A DNA stretch of 64,000 bases, from NCBI RefSeq assembly GCF_000599865.1, contig NZ_JHAC01000008.1, forward strand, positions 1-64,000. Reading direction: 5' to 3'. Under the pieces are notes generated by a model. The model made no database searches and was not told the origin of the DNA. It worked only from the letters and a program-made list of their open reading frames with translations. The stretch comes from Deinococcus phoenicis (GTDB lineage Bacteria > Deinococcota > Deinococci > Deinococcales > Deinococcaceae). Below are positions 12,712-28,709 of the stretch, piece by piece. A program made the translations under genes and the position numbers. Each line of letters opens with the position of its first letter. Position 1 is the stretch's first letter.

Positions 12712-12759
12712 AAGAGGGGGGCGGTCACGCGCGCGAAGCGGACCGCCCCTCTTCCTTTT
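12712..12759 (+). terminator. Intrinsic terminator after rny
   Basis: AGAGGGGGGCGGTC pairs with GACCGCCCCTCTT, followed by CCTTTT. It lies between convergent genes. Confidence 0.85.
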
Positions 12760-12779
12760 GACCGCTTCAGTGCCGCCCC

Positions 12780-13946
12780 TCAGTACCGGGGCAGGCCCGC
12801 CAGTCCCCCGAACTCCTGCACCAGCCGGTTCGCCTGATCGCCGTGCAGCCGCTTGACCTCCAGCCCGTAGAGGTCGGTCAGGTCGGGCAACACCTCCTCC
12901 AGCGTCACGTATTCCATCAGGCTGCCGTCCAGCGGGCTTTCGGGCACGTCCTTCTTCCCCGTGAAGTACGGTACCTCGCGGTTGTGGCTACGGTACAGGT
13001 GAAACTGCGCGCCGTCCTCGGGAATGACCAGCTGATAGATGCGCCCCTCCTGCACCATCTCCAGCACACGCTCCAGCTCCATCACGCCGTGTTCCTGGAT
13101 CTCCCGCAGCACCCCCTCCTCGGCCTGCTGGCGGTGCGCTTCCAGAATGGGCTGAATCTTCTCCAGGATCTCCGCCGGGTTCACCCAGCCGGTCCCGCCA
13201 GTCACGTTCGTCTCGCCGATCACCTCGAAGGGAGCCTTGTCGGGAAGCTCGGCCCGGAAGGCCGCGAGGCGCTCGCCCGGCCCCACCAGGATCAGGTCGC
13301 GGATGTGGCCCAGGCGCAGGATGTCCCCGAGTTCCTTGGCCATCCCGTTGTAAAAGCGCTGCTGCTCGGCGTCCTCGCGGTTCTGAAAGAGGTCGGCGCT
13401 GCTGTCGCTGCGGGGGCCACTGCCCTGCGCCGACCCGCCCGCGCCCGGCGTGCCCGGCACGTGGCGGGTGCCCTGCGCCATGGCGTCCCAGCTCTTGCCG
13501 TTGTCGATCCGCACATTTTCCTCGCGCGTGATCTCGTTCAGCTCGCCCTGTTGCAGCAAAAAGAGCCGCGCCCACTCGCGGTCCACGGCCAGCACGGCGG
13601 CGCTGGGCAGCAGGTCCAGCAGCCCCGTCAGCATGGACTTCAGGGGACGGCCATAGTGAAAGCGTTCGGGCAGGTCGGCCTGAATGTCGTGGCGCTCGAA
13701 CACGTCCTCCCCGATGATATACAGGGCACTCTTGCCCGAACTCATCTGCGCCCCGTGCAGATCGGTCAGGACCTGATTCATGACAGTGGGGGGCACACCT
13801 GCCTCCTGCATCCTGACCTTGGCGCGGGTCTGGAGGGCCGTGCCCTCGTTGTCGGGCAGGGCGGGATTGACGGCGACGACGGCCATCAACAGCATGGCAT
13901 TGTCCGGGAAGCTCTGAATCCGCTGGAGGTCAGCTCTGGAAATCAT
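12780..13946 (-). CDS. Bacterial eRF1-like (baeRF clan) protein, possible ribosome hibernation factor
   Basis: A 388-residue protein I place in the bacterial archaeo-eukaryotic release-factor-like (baeRF) clan. The central strand [15 protein letters not shown] is typical. A Gly/Ser-rich loop (GAGGSAQ, 168-174) sits at the position of the GGQ loop of eRF1 domain 2, followed by a charged helix and the [18 protein letters not shown] strand of the third, Pelota-like domain. Balon, a hibernation factor that occupies the ribosomal A site, belongs to this clan. ATG 13946 has a GGGAG ribosome site, so the longer upstream frame is rejected. Clan placement is from motif memory; the function is inference. 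Confidence 0.62.
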   Translation of the reverse strand: MISRADLQRIQSFPDNAMLLMAVVAVNPALPDNEGTALQTRAKVRMQEAGVPPTVMNQVLTDLHGAQMSSGKSALYIIGEDVFERHDIQADLPERFHYGRPLKSMLTGLLDLLPSAAVLAVDREWARLFLLQQGELNEITREENVRIDNGKSWDAMAQGTRHVPGTPGAGGSAQGSGPRSDSSADLFQNREDAEQQRFYNGMAKELGDILRLGHIRDLILVGPGERLAAFRAELPDKAPFEVIGETNVTGGTGWVNPAEILEKIQPILEAHRQQAEEGVLREIQEHGVMELERVLEMVQEGRIYQLVIPEDGAQFHLYRSHNREVPYFTGKKDVPESPLDGSLMEYVTLEEVLPDLTDLYGLEVKRLHGDQANRLVQEFGGLAGLPRY

Positions 13947-14116
13947 GGTTTCTCCCTTCCGGGTCCATTGTCGGAAAGACAGCCCGCCGGAAGTGACCCA
14001 TTTCGCTGAAGCACGGTTTACCGTTGTCCTGTCCCGCCGGCTGAAGGGCGAGGCCTGTTCCCTCCTTGCCCCTGCCCGGTGGGGAAAGCACACGCATGAA
14101 CATTCAAGTGCATAAT

Positions 14117-14145
14117 TTGACTTCCCCTGCATTCCACGCTATCTT
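14117..14145 (+). promoter_or_regulatory. Consensus-like promoter upstream of sseA
   Basis: TTGACT (14117-14122), a 17-nt spacer, TATCTT (14140-14145). Transcription would begin near 14152, immediately before a terminator-like hairpin. Confidence 0.6.
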
Positions 14146-14155
14146 GTTTTTATCA

Positions 14156-14177
14156 CCGCCCAAGAGGCGGCTTTTTT
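14156..14177 (+). terminator. Hairpin-T-run immediately after a promoter (attenuator or tiny RNA)
   Basis: CCGCC (14156-14160), loop CAAGA, GGCGG (14166-14170), then CTTTTTT. It lies in the first 25 nt of the transcript predicted from the promoter at 14117-14145 and before sseA. No plus-strand gene precedes it in the 1.4 kb after rny. Confidence 0.65.
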
Positions 14178-14196
14178 ATTGCCCCTCCTCCGGGTG

Positions 14197-14202
14197 TAGC
14201 CT
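14197..14202 (+). promoter_or_regulatory. Leaderless -10 box for the sulfurtransferase gene
   Basis: TAGCCT, 6 nt before ATG 14209. Confidence 0.55.
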
Positions 14203-14208
14203 GCGGGT

Positions 14209-15087
14209 ATGGCCGCCTTCAAATCTCCGCCGCCACCCTCTCCGCTCAAATCCGCCGCCTGGCTGGTCGAGCATCTGAGCGATCCGCAGGTGCGGGTGCT
14301 GGACTGCCGCTACGCCCTGACCGATCCGCTGGTGGGGCGCATCGCCTATCTGGAGGGGCATGTGCCGGGCGCGATCTATGCCGATCTGGAAACTGACCTG
14401 AGTGGTCCGGTGCAGCCCGGCGGCGTGGGGGGCCGGCATCCTTTGCCGGACCCGGCAAGGCTGGCCGGGTGGCTGGGGAGCGTGGGCATCGGGGGGGACA
14501 GCGTGGTGGTGACCTACGACGATCCCAGCACCGGCCAGGGCTTCTATGCCGCGCGGGCCTGGTGGCTGCTGCGTTGGCTGGGGCTGGGGCAGGTCTATGT
14601 GCTGGACGGCGGCTGGCCTGCCTTCCTGGCGGCAGGAGGACAGGCCAGCACCGCCGAGCCGGACTTTCCGCCCACGACCTTCACGCCGGACGTGCGCGGG
14701 GACCTGGTGGCGACAGCCGAGGACGTGCTGGGCCGGGACGCAGGCACGCTCCTGATCGACTCGCGCGCTCCTGCCCGCTACCGGGGCGACGTGGAACCGC
14801 TCGACCGCAAGGCCGGGCACATCCCCGGGGCCGTGAACCGCGAGTGGGCCGGGGCGCTGGGCGAGCGGGGCCACTGGCAGGGCGGCGAGGCGCAGGCCGC
14901 ACGCCTGGGCGCGGGAGACGCCCCCACCATCACCTACTGCGGCAGCGGCGTGAGCGCGGCACCCAACCTGCTGGCGCGCGAACTCGCCGGGGTGCCCCTC
15001 GGCCCGCAGAACCGCCTGTACGCCGGGTCATGGAGCGACTGGGTCAGTGACGACGCCCGGGCGGTGGCGACGGGCGAGGAAGGGTAA
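14209..15087 (+). CDS. sseA: Sulfurtransferase (tandem rhodanese, SseA type)
   Basis: Transfers sulfane sulfur from thiosulfate or 3-mercaptopyruvate to acceptors. The 292-residue protein has two rhodanese domains. The first is inactive (VRVLDCRY... [12 protein letters not shown]), and the second holds the active-site loop CGSGVSA, typical of MST/TST enzymes. GHIPGAVN marks the second domain entrance. ATG 14209 follows TAGCCT by 6 nt and has no Shine-Dalgarno, so it is probably leaderless. The stop lies 14 bp from the end of the convergent DUF3105 gene. Thiosulfate versus mercaptopyruvate specificity is not settled by eye. Confidence 0.9.
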   Translation: MAAFKSPPPPSPLKSAAWLVEHLSDPQVRVLDCRYALTDPLVGRIAYLEGHVPGAIYADLETDLSGPVQPGGVGGRHPLPDPARLAGWLGSVGIGGDSVVVTYDDPSTGQGFYAARAWWLLRWLGLGQVYVLDGGWPAFLAAGGQASTAEPDFPPTTFTPDVRGDLVATAEDVLGRDAGTLLIDSRAPARYRGDVEPLDRKAGHIPGAVNREWAGALGERGHWQGGEAQAARLGAGDAPTITYCGSGVSAAPNLLARELAGVPLGPQNRLYAGSWSDWVSDDARAVATGEEG

Positions 15088-15101
15088 GGCTTCCGGCCTT
15101 T

Positions 15102-15599
15102 TCAGCGCGTGCCGCCGTAGTTGCCCGAGCAGGCCGCGCCGCGTTCGGGGGCGGTCGGCCCCTGCTCATACTGGTCCAGGAAGGCCTTCAGGCGCTCGTC
15201 GGTGGGGCTGTCCACCGTCAGCTGCGCGTTCCAGGCGCTGATCACGACCGGCGCGGGCAGGCCGTCGTAGGGACTCAGGAGCGTGTAGGGCCGTCCGTCC
15301 ACCAGCTTCTTGAGCGCGGCCACCCCCTCCGCGCCCAGGCCGGGGCGGTAGGTGATCCAGACGGCGCCGTGTTCGAGGCTATGCACGGCGTATTCGTTGT
15401 AGAGCGGCTGATCGTACACGCCGCAGTTCTGCCAGTTGGGGTTGTGCGGGCCGCCCGCCGGGGGCGTCTCGGCGTAGACGAGCGCGCCGCTGCGGTGGTC
15501 GCCGCCCGCATAGTCGAAGGTCTTCACCCCCTCGATGCCGGACTTGCCACAGGCGGCCAGGGAGAGGGGCAACAGGGCGAGCAGCAGGATGCGGTTCAT
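15102..15599 (-). CDS. DUF3105-family lipoprotein
   Basis: A 165-residue exported lipoprotein. The signal peptide [17 protein letters not shown] ends in a lipobox Cys at position 17. The DUF3105 core is recognisable by the Asn/His-rich strand ([21 protein letters not shown]), the [13 protein letters not shown] motif, and a late cysteine (AACSGNYGG). Function of the family is unknown; the conserved His and Cys residues suggest metal or redox chemistry. TACCCT lies 8 nt before ATG 15599 and overlaps a GGGAAG that could serve as a ribosome site. Confidence 0.82.
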   Translation of the reverse strand: MNRILLLALLPLSLAACGKSGIEGVKTFDYAGGDHRSGALVYAETPPAGGPHNPNWQNCGVYDQPLYNEYAVHSLEHGAVWITYRPGLGAEGVAALKKLVDGRPYTLLSPYDGLPAPVVISAWNAQLTVDSPTDERLKAFLDQYEQGPTAPERGAACSGNYGGTR

Positions 15600-15607
15600 C
15601 GCTTCCC

Positions 15608-15613
15608 AGGGTA
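15608..15613 (-). promoter_or_regulatory. -10 box for the DUF3105 gene
   Basis: TACCCT, 8 nt before ATG 15599. Confidence 0.45.
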
Positions 15614-15669
15614 GCGGCAGAACGTGAACCGGATGCCCCCGCCCGGCGTCCGGCGTGGGAGGCTGAGGC

Positions 15670-16242
15670 ATGACCCCTTCTCCCGCGCCCCGCCTGGCCG
15701 CCCTGAATCAGCCGATCATCTTCGTGGACACCGAGACGGGCGGACGCGACCCCGCGCGGCACCCGCTGCTGACGGTCGGGCTGGTCACGCTCACGCCGGA
15801 AGGCGAGATCACGCGGCCCCTGCACCTGCGCGTGCGCCACGAGCATTACGACGTGGAGGCCGAAGCGATGGCGGTGAACGGCATCGACCTGGCAGCGCAC
15901 CACGCCGGGGCGCAGCCCCCGGAGGAGGTCGCCGACGCGGTGCGCGCCTACGTGCGCGAGGTCGGGCGGGTGATGCTGGGCGGGCACAACCTGCACTTTG
16001 ACCTGGGCTTTCTGCGGCCCCTGCTGCCGGACCTGAACCGCGTGTTCCGGCGCGGGCGGGTGGACACCAAGCTCAGCGCGCAGTTCCTGATTCACGCAGG
16101 GGTGCTGCCGCGCAAGGTGGGCACGCCGCTCGACCAGCTTGCCAAGCACTTCGGGCTGGACTATCAGGCCCATGACGCGCTGGAGGATGCGGCGGTGACG
16201 GCGCGGGTGTATGCGGAGCTGCTGCGGCTGGCAGCCCGCTGA
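15670..16242 (+). CDS. DEDDh 3'-5' exonuclease (DnaQ-like)
   Basis: A 190-residue stand-alone exonuclease of the DnaQ/RNase T superfamily. Exo I is [10 protein letters not shown] (Asp/Glu near residues 24-26), Exo II is [12 protein letters not shown], and Exo III is [17 protein letters not shown], giving the DEDDh set of acidic residues plus His. It may act in proofreading, repair or RNA trimming; nothing here links it to DNA polymerase III. It runs head to head with the DUF3105 gene and is closely followed by the end of the convergent beta-CASP gene. Confidence 0.86.
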   Translation: MTPSPAPRLAALNQPIIFVDTETGGRDPARHPLLTVGLVTLTPEGEITRPLHLRVRHEHYDVEAEAMAVNGIDLAAHHAGAQPPEEVADAVRAYVREVGRVMLGGHNLHFDLGFLRPLLPDLNRVFRRGRVDTKLSAQFLIHAGVLPRKVGTPLDQLAKHFGLDYQAHDALEDAAVTARVYAELLRLAAR

Positions 16243-16258
16243 GGGGGAGAGGCGCGGC

Positions 16259-17716
<1,458 letters not shown>

Positions 17717-17794
17717 GGGGGCAGTGTGACCGAAGTGGCCCGGGCGGGGCTTTACCCGCCCTTCAGAAAGTGGGCGGATGGGGCAGGGCGGGTG

Positions 17795-17800
17795 TACGTT
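17795..17800 (+). promoter_or_regulatory. Leaderless -10 box for the universal stress protein gene
   Basis: TACGTT, 6 nt before ATG 17807. Confidence 0.5.
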
Positions 17801-17806
17801 CGGCGC

Positions 17807-18376
<570 letters not shown>

Positions 18377-18386
18377 GAGGCGGCGC

Positions 18387-19298
18387 ATGAAGGTCGGCGT
18401 GGTCGGGACTGGGCTGGTCGGGGCCACCGCCGCCTATGCGCTGACCCTGCGCGGCTCGTGCAGCGATCTGGTACTGGTGGACAAGGACCCCCAGCGCGCC
18501 CAGGCCGAGGCGCAGGACATCGCCCACGCCGCTCCGGTCAGTTCCGGGACGCGCGTGGGCAGCGGTGGGGACGCGGCGCTGGCAGACTGCCGGGTGGTCG
18601 TGGTGGCGGCCGGGGCCAACCAGCAACCGGGCGAAAGCCGCCTGGACCTGCTGGACAAGAACGCCGCCATCTTCCGGGAGGTGATTCCCCGGGTGGCCGA
18701 ACAGGCCCCGCAGGCCGTGCTGTTGATCGCCACCAACCCGGTTGACGTTCTGACCGACCTGGCCACCCGGCTGGCCCCGGATCACGCGGTGCTAGGGTCG
18801 GGCACGGTGCTGGACAGCGCCCGCTTCCGCCACCTGATCGCCGAACGGGCGGGGGTGGACGCCACCCACGTCCACGGCTACGTGCTGGGCGAACACGGCG
18901 ACAGCGAGGTGCTGGCCTGGAGCACCGCCACCGTCGCCGGGCTGCCCGTGGCCGACTTCATGCGGGCCAGGAAGCTCGACTGGTCGGAGGCCGTGCGCGC
19001 CGGGATCGACGCCGGAACGCGGGACGCGGCGGCGGCCATCATCCAGGGCAAACGCGCCACCTACTACGGCATCGGCGCGGCCCTGGCCCGCATCACCGAG
19101 GCGATTCTGGGGGACCGCCGCGCCGTCCTGACCGTGAGTGCGCCCACGCCCCACTACGGCGTCAGCCTGAGCCTGCCCCGCATTGTCGGCGCGCGGGGCG
19201 TGGAAGATACCCTTCTTCCCACACTGACGGCGGAAGAACAGGCCGCCCTGAACGCGAGCGCTGAGGTCCTGCGCGAGACGGGCCGGCAGCTGGCCTGA
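18387..19298 (+). CDS. ldh: L-lactate dehydrogenase
   Basis: Interconverts pyruvate and L-lactate with NAD(H). The 303-residue product has the Rossmann motif [36 protein letters not shown] (the active-site loop QxGExR of lactate dehydrogenases, Gln at the substrate-specifying position), TNPVDVLT and the catalytic GEHGDSE histidine. It therefore reads as lactate rather than malate dehydrogenase. ATG 18387 follows GAGAGG. Size agrees with Thermus/Deinococcus LDH (about 304-310). Confidence 0.94.
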   Translation: MKVGVVGTGLVGATAAYALTLRGSCSDLVLVDKDPQRAQAEAQDIAHAAPVSSGTRVGSGGDAALADCRVVVVAAGANQQPGESRLDLLDKNAAIFREVIPRVAEQAPQAVLLIATNPVDVLTDLATRLAPDHAVLGSGTVLDSARFRHLIAERAGVDATHVHGYVLGEHGDSEVLAWSTATVAGLPVADFMRARKLDWSEAVRAGIDAGTRDAAAAIIQGKRATYYGIGAALARITEAILGDRRAVLTVSAPTPHYGVSLSLPRIVGARGVEDTLLPTLTAEEQAALNASAEVLRETGRQLA

Positions 19299-19311
19299 CC
19301 CGGGAAGGCCA

Positions 19312-19343
19312 CAAAAACCCCCGCCTCAGGGCTGGGCGGGGGG
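19312..19343 (-). terminator. Intrinsic terminator of the Lpt-like operon
   Basis: On the minus strand GGCGGGGG-type arms (19318-19325 with 19335-19342) form a stem followed by TTTTT (19313-19317). The stop codon of the last gene lies in the loop. It faces the end of ldh. Confidence 0.8.
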
Positions 19344-20312
19344 AGAGGCTGGGGCGGGCGTGCCGGGACTGCCGGACCCGGGACTTTCCTCCCCGTCCTG
19401 AAACTCGCCGGTGATCGTGCCGCCGGGCGCCGCGTGGACGACCACCTCGTCGCGGTCCAGATAGTAGAGCAGTTCCTGGGCGCTCAGGACATTGCTGCCC
19501 TGCACGCTCTGGGCGGGCTGCTCGGGAGTGCCGAGCAGGCGGGCCAGATTCGCCTGGTCGTCGTACTCGACGCGGGCCGCCTTGCTGACGCGTCCCCCCT
19601 TGCTGTTCAGCACCACGTTGCCCACCAGCACCGTCTGCTCCTTGTCGACGTTCACCTCGATGTGTTCGCTGGTGCCGGTCAGGGGGCCGTCCTCGGAGGG
19701 CCGGGTAAAGCTGATGGGGCCGTCGATGCGGGCAATGCCGTCCGTCTCGTCGTAGACGAGCTGCTGGCCCTTCAGTTCGGTGCGGCCCTGGGTGACCAGC
19801 ACCGTGTCCGGGGTGGGCTTGGGCAGGGCCTCGACGGCGCAGCGGCTCAGGCGGTCGGTCTGGCCCTCCGGCACGGCGTCCAGAAAACGGGCCGACCCCG
19901 CGCTGGCCTCCACGCGGCCGTCACCGCCTTCCCCATCTTTGCCCTGCCGCTGGGTCACCAGGGCCAGGGGCACACGAATCACGTTCTTGTCGATGGTGAT
20001 CCGCACGCCGCCCGGTCCCGTCTCGCTGAAGACGGCCAGGCTGGGGGCGTCCTCCGGCTCGCCTTCCTGCGGGCCGCAGATGGTGAAGATACCTGTCTCG
20101 TCGCTGGTCCCGGTGCGGACGATGTGGATCCGCCGTTCCTGTCCGTCGTCCCCCTTGCGGACCAGCTCCAGACTGGCATTCTCGGCCTCGCTGGCTGGCG
20201 CGGCGGGTGCCGCCGGCCCGGTGGTGGGTGCGGGCGCCTGCTGCGCCAGGACCCACACGGGCAGGGCGGCCCCCAGCGTGAGGGTCAGGGTGAGGGCCAG
20301 GAGCCGCCGCAT
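19326..20312 (-). CDS. LptA/OstA-like periplasmic protein (second copy)
   Basis: A 328-residue secreted protein: signal peptide ([21 protein letters not shown]), an Ala/Pro-rich segment, then OstA/LptA-type beta-jellyroll repeats ([22 protein letters not shown]..., [21 protein letters not shown]..., [19 protein letters not shown]). It ends in a Pro/Ser-rich tail. LptA bridges inner and outer membrane for lipopolysaccharide in Proteobacteria; in Deinococcus the cargo must be another glycolipid or something else. A TAGACT box 6 nt upstream could also give it a private leaderless transcript. Confidence 0.78.
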   Translation of the reverse strand: MRRLLALTLTLTLGAALPVWVLAQQAPAPTTGPAAPAAPASEAENASLELVRKGDDGQERRIHIVRTGTSDETGIFTICGPQEGEPEDAPSLAVFSETGPGGVRITIDKNVIRVPLALVTQRQGKDGEGGDGRVEASAGSARFLDAVPEGQTDRLSRCAVEALPKPTPDTVLVTQGRTELKGQQLVYDETDGIARIDGPISFTRPSEDGPLTGTSEHIEVNVDKEQTVLVGNVVLNSKGGRVSKAARVEYDDQANLARLLGTPEQPAQSVQGSNVLSAQELLYYLDRDEVVVHAAPGGTITGEFQDGEESPGSGSPGTPAPASPPAQP

Positions 20313-20318
20313 CGGTGC

Positions 20319-20324
20319 AGTCTA
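20319..20324 (-). promoter_or_regulatory. Internal leaderless -10 box before the second LptA-like gene
   Basis: TAGACT on the minus strand, 6 nt before ATG 20312. Confidence 0.5.
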
Positions 20325-20334
20325 CCCGGCGGGC

Positions 20335-21257
<923 letters not shown>

Positions 21258-21261
<4 letters not shown>

Positions 21262-21893
21262 GTCAGGTCTCCTCGCGGAGCAACGTCGGCCAGCGGCACA
21301 CGTCGTCCGTTCTTGCACGTCTCGGTGGGGTCCAGCGGCGCGCTGATGCGGCTGTCCTCGCCGGAATCGTCGATCTGAAACTGGAAGGACATCCGCAGCC
21401 GGGTGATCTCGCCGGTCAGGAAGGGGGAGTCCAGCACCGCGCGGGGTGCGCTGAAGCCGTAGCCCTGCTCGACCCGCACGGGCTGCCCCGGCGTGCCCCT
21501 GAGGTCGATGTCGGCACACTGCTGCACCAGGGTGATCCGGGCCTGACGGGTCAGCATGTTGTCCTGCGAGTCGATCGTGAGGTCCGGGGCCTTCAGCGTG
21601 GCGTCCAGCACGGCGCGGCCCGTCGGCTGACCGTTCGCGCCGCGTTCCCTGACCCAGCGCCCGCCGTCCGAGAGGCCCGCGAGGTGGGTTTCGCCCTTCA
21701 GGGGATCGCTGGTCACTTCCGAGGCCCGGAAGCGCCACACCGCGTCCGCATCCCGCGCCGGATACAGGGTGAGGGCCACGCCCTGAAGCGCCGCGCCCGT
21801 CTGCGCGGTGTCCGCCCGGCCCGCAGGCAGAAACGCGAACACCAGCGCAAAGAGGCCCAGCAAGGCGAGCGCGTACACCCCGGCTTTCAACAC
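21258..21893 (-). CDS. LptC-like single-pass membrane protein
   Basis: A 211-residue protein with an N-terminal membrane anchor ([21 protein letters not shown]) and a beta-rich periplasmic domain ([22 protein letters not shown]...). This is the architecture of LptC, and the gene precedes two LptA-like genes. Start GTG 21893 lies 6 nt after TAGAGT and has no Shine-Dalgarno, so it appears leaderless. Sequence similarity to LptC is weak; the assignment rests on architecture and gene order. Confidence 0.65.
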
Positions 21894-21899
21894 GCGCGC

Positions 21900-21905
21900 A
21901 CTCTA
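21900..21905 (-). promoter_or_regulatory. Leaderless -10 box for the Lpt-like operon
   Basis: TAGAGT on the minus strand, 6 nt before GTG 21893. Confidence 0.55.
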
Positions 21906-21995
21906 GCGCCCACCCCTCATGAGAGTGATGGGCGGGGGCTGACGGGGCGTGAGGAGGGGCGGGGGCTTCCCACGTCCAACACCCAGCGAACCCCT

Positions 21996-22001
21996 TACCC
22001 T
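21996..22001 (+). promoter_or_regulatory. Leaderless -10 box for tatD
   Basis: TACCCT, 7 nt before ATG 22009. Confidence 0.5.
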
Positions 22002-22008
22002 CTTTCCC

Positions 22009-22773
<765 letters not shown>

Positions 22774-22849
22774 ACTCCAGGCAAAGCCGCAGCAGACCCA
22801 GGGCAACAGGCTGAAAGCTGACGGCTGACTGCGCCCGGAGGTTTTCCCC

Positions 22850-24010
<1,161 letters not shown>

Positions 24011-24059
24011 CGGGGTCGGCAGTGGGTTCAGCGGGGCAGAGGCCGTGAGACGCCCGCCC

Positions 24060-24983
<924 letters not shown>

Positions 24984-25008
24984 GGTACGTGGTGAGTGGG
25001 GAGGGGTG

Positions 25009-25079
25009 CGTGGGACAGGACCGGGGACCCTTCGGCGGCAAACGCGCCGCGCCTCCCCGCTCCCCTATCCTGTCCCACG
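25009..25079. repeat. 12-bp inverted repeat between corA and fluC
   Basis: CGTGGGACAGGA (25009-25020) and TCCTGTCCCACG (25068-25079) are perfect inverted copies separated by 47 bp. The right arm overlaps the -10 and start codon of fluC, and the left arm lies 26 bp from the corA start. Confidence 0.85.
25066..25071 (+). promoter_or_regulatory. Leaderless -10 box for fluC
   Basis: TATCCT, 7 nt before GTG 25079. Confidence 0.55.
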
Positions 25080-25453
25080 TGAGTGCGTGGCTGTGGGTGA
25101 TGGCGGGCGGCGCGGTCGGCGCGGCGGCGCGCTACGGCGTGCAGGTGGCCTTGCTGCCCCTGGCGGCGCGAACCGGCTTTCCCTGGAGCGTGCTGGGCAT
25201 CAACGTGCTGGGATCGTTCCTGCTGGGCCTGACGCTGACGCTGGTGGGGCGCGGGCTGTGGCCGGAAGCCGCGCGGCTGGCGTTCGGGACCGGGCTGCTG
25301 GGGGCCTTTACCACCTTCAGCACCTTCAGCGTGGACCTCGACGGGCTGCTCGCGCGCCCGGCGGCGGGGACGGCCCTGCTGTACGCGCTGCTGAGCGTGG
25401 GGCTGGGCCTGCTGGCGGCGGTGGCCGGGCGGCTGCTGGGAGACCGGCTGTGA
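25079..25453 (+). CDS. crcB: Fluoride ion channel FluC (CrcB)
   Basis: Exports toxic fluoride as a dual-topology dimer. The 124-residue protein is the standard size, has four hydrophobic helices and the motifs [22 protein letters not shown] and [17 protein letters not shown]. Leaderless GTG 25079 is preferred to the upstream frame, which would add 30 non-homologous residues. I do not see a fluoride riboswitch. Its stop overlaps the GTG of xseA (GTGA). Confidence 0.9.
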   Translation: MSAWLWVMAGGAVGAAARYGVQVALLPLAARTGFPWSVLGINVLGSFLLGLTLTLVGRGLWPEAARLAFGTGLLGAFTTFSTFSVDLDGLLARPAAGTALLYALLSVGLGLLAAVAGRLLGDRL

Positions 25454-26661
25454 CCGGCCGCCGGCACAAGAAGGCGGAAGCCACGCGGCCCCCCGAGCAG
25501 TTCCTCGACCTCGCGGACGTGCTGCTGTATGTGGGGCAGGTGATCGCGCGGGGGGTGCCGGGAGCCGTGTGGGTACGCGCCGAGATCGCCAGTCTGACCG
25601 ACCGCCGCCACCTCTACCTCGATCTCGTTCAGGTCGGAGCAGAAGGCGAGGTCGCCAAGTGCCGCGCGACCGTCTGGGCACGCGAACGTTTTGCGCTGGA
25701 AGGCAAGTTCCGCCGCGCGACGGGCGGCACCCTCACGGCGGGCCTGAAGGTGCTGCTGTTCTGCACGGCGGAGTTTCATCCGCAGTACGGCTTCTCGCTG
25801 AACGTGCTGGACGTGGCCCCCGAGTTCACCCTGGGTGACGCGGCGCTGCGGCTGGACGCCCTGCGGGAGACGCTGGTGCGGGAAGGCGTGTACGGCCTCA
25901 ACCGCGCGCTTCCCGCGCCGCAGGACTTCGCGCGGGTGGCCGTCATCAGCCCCCGCGAGGCGGCGGGCCTGGGCGACTTCCGCCGCGAGACGGACGCGCT
26001 GGAGGCCGCCGGTGCCGTGCAGTTCCTGTATCTGGAAGCCACCTTCCAGGGCCGGGAGGCGGCGGGAAGTCTGACGCGGGCGGTGGCGCAGGCGCGGGAG
26101 GCGCACGCGCGGGAACCTCTGGACGCGCTGGTGGTGATCCGGGGCGGCGGGGCCGTGACCGACCTGGCGTGGCTCAACGATCTGGAGGTGGCCCGCGCCC
26201 TCGCCACGTTCCCGGTGCCCGTCATCACCGGCCTGGGACATGCCCGCGACGACACCCTTCCCGACGAGGTGGCCTGCCTGCGCACCGACACGCCCAGCAA
26301 GGCCGCCGCACTGCTGGTCCGCACGGTGGCCGCCGCCGCCGCCCAGGCCCAGGAGGACGCCCGGACCATCCGCGCCCACGCCCGCGAGGTGCTGGTCAAC
26401 GCCGACGCCGGGGCCAGATGGGCACTGGACCGCCTGCTGGGCACGGCCCGCCGCCAGGCCGACGCCGCCCACGTCGGGGCGGACGCGCTGATGCGCCAGG
26501 CGCTGGGCCTCACACCGCAGCGCACGCTGGCACGCGGCTACGCGCTGGTGCGGGACGCGAACGGCACGCCCGTCACCCGCGCCGCCCAGATCCGGGCCGG
26601 AGAAGCCCTCACGCTGGAATTCGGGGACGGAGAGGCCCGGGTCCGCGCAGGGGGAGCCTGA
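25450..26661 (+). CDS. xseA: Exodeoxyribonuclease VII large subunit
   Basis: Degrades single-stranded DNA with XseB. The 403-residue product has an N-terminal OB fold ([20 protein letters not shown]), the catalytic-domain signatures [14 protein letters not shown] and [48 protein letters not shown], a predicted coiled coil, and [16 protein letters not shown] near the C-terminus. GTG 25450 overlaps the fluC stop (GTGA), explaining the start. No xseB lies next to it. It is slightly shorter than E. coli XseA (456), mostly in the coiled coil. Confidence 0.93.
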   Translation: MTGRRHKKAEATRPPEQFLDLADVLLYVGQVIARGVPGAVWVRAEIASLTDRRHLYLDLVQVGAEGEVAKCRATVWARERFALEGKFRRATGGTLTAGLKVLLFCTAEFHPQYGFSLNVLDVAPEFTLGDAALRLDALRETLVREGVYGLNRALPAPQDFARVAVISPREAAGLGDFRRETDALEAAGAVQFLYLEATFQGREAAGSLTRAVAQAREAHAREPLDALVVIRGGGAVTDLAWLNDLEVARALATFPVPVITGLGHARDDTLPDEVACLRTDTPSKAAALLVRTVAAAAAQAQEDARTIRAHAREVLVNADAGARWALDRLLGTARRQADAAHVGADALMRQALGLTPQRTLARGYALVRDANGTPVTRAAQIRAGEALTLEFGDGEARVRAGGA

Positions 26662-26900
26662 CCCCGCCCTCAGGCGAGCCGGGGCCAGGCCGCGAGGGGT
26701 CAGGCCGGAGGGCGCTGCCGGAGCACCACCCGCTGGGGGTGACCGCGTAGATTTTGTCACAGCCCAGGAATTTCAGCCGTGTGGGGCGCGCCTGCGGGGC
26801 CTGAGGTGCTCCGGAGTCTGCTATTTTTGAGCGAGCAATTCATTTTGCCTGTCCGCGTTCCCGTGACCGTGCGGGGCGCTCTCAATGGAGGTCCCCCCGC

Positions 26901-28160
<1,260 letters not shown>

Positions 28161-28229
28161 GGGCTGGACGGCTTACCCGTCAGGGCTGGTGGGGGCCAGC
28201 TGCTACCTACAAGAGACGCAGAAGAACAG

Positions 28230-28270
28230 ACGCAGGAGAACGCCGCCCCGGAAGGCGGCCTCTTCTGCGT
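28230..28270. terminator. Long hairpin between the unknown gene and the disordered-protein gene
   Basis: GCCGCC/GGCGGC core with outer ACGCAG/CTGCGT arms and a loop CCGGAA. It lacks a long T-run on either strand, but its position between two converging genes suggests termination for both. Confidence 0.5.
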
Positions 28271-28300
28271 GGGAGTTATTAGCAAAGGGACGGCAACGGG

Positions 28301-28576
28301 TCACATTCCCTTGTCGTCCCTTCCCGTCGTGCCGAAGGTTGTGCCCGTGGCGGTGCCGTCATCGGTCTGCCCGGGTGTATCGGGAATCCCCCGGTCCTCG
28401 CGGTCGGACGGTCGGCGGGGACTGTCGGTGACGATGGGCGTGTTCGTCCGGCCACTCCCGGACTCGCCTGTCCACTCGGCGCGGTCTGACATGCCGTTGC
28501 CGGCGTCGGGTGGCAGGCCCCCCTGTTCCGTGTGATCGGTCGGGGAAGTCTGGGAACGGGAATCGTCGGGAGTCAT
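28301..28576 (-). CDS. Small intrinsically disordered hydrophilic protein
   Basis: A 91-residue protein beginning MTPDDSRSQTSPTDHTEQ that is almost entirely Asp, Thr, Gly, Ser, Arg and Pro with no hydrophobic core, so disorder is expected. A strong CAGGAGG ribosome site before ATG 28576 supports real expression. It shares the motif HTEQGGLP with another disordered protein at 60353-60685 (HTQRGGLP). Hydrophilins of this composition are often desiccation- or stress-linked, but that is inference. It lies downstream of the BON-domain gene on the same strand. Confidence 0.6.
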   Translation of the reverse strand: MTPDDSRSQTSPTDHTEQGGLPPDAGNGMSDRAEWTGESGSGRTNTPIVTDSPRRPSDREDRGIPDTPGQTDDGTATGTTFGTTGRDDKGM

Positions 28577-28709
28577 GGTGCCTCCTGGGGACAGGAGAGA
28601 GAAGACCCGCGCCGAACACAGGGGCCAGCCCCATGTCCAGCGCGTCATGATGCGTCCAGGCCTTGACGCAGCTGTGTTCCTACAGCTTTCCGCAGCCGAG
28701 GCCTGACCT

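Noticed and set aside
28230..28270. CRISPR-like repeat
   Set aside because: Only one inverted-repeat unit; no spacers or repeated direct unit anywhere in the window.
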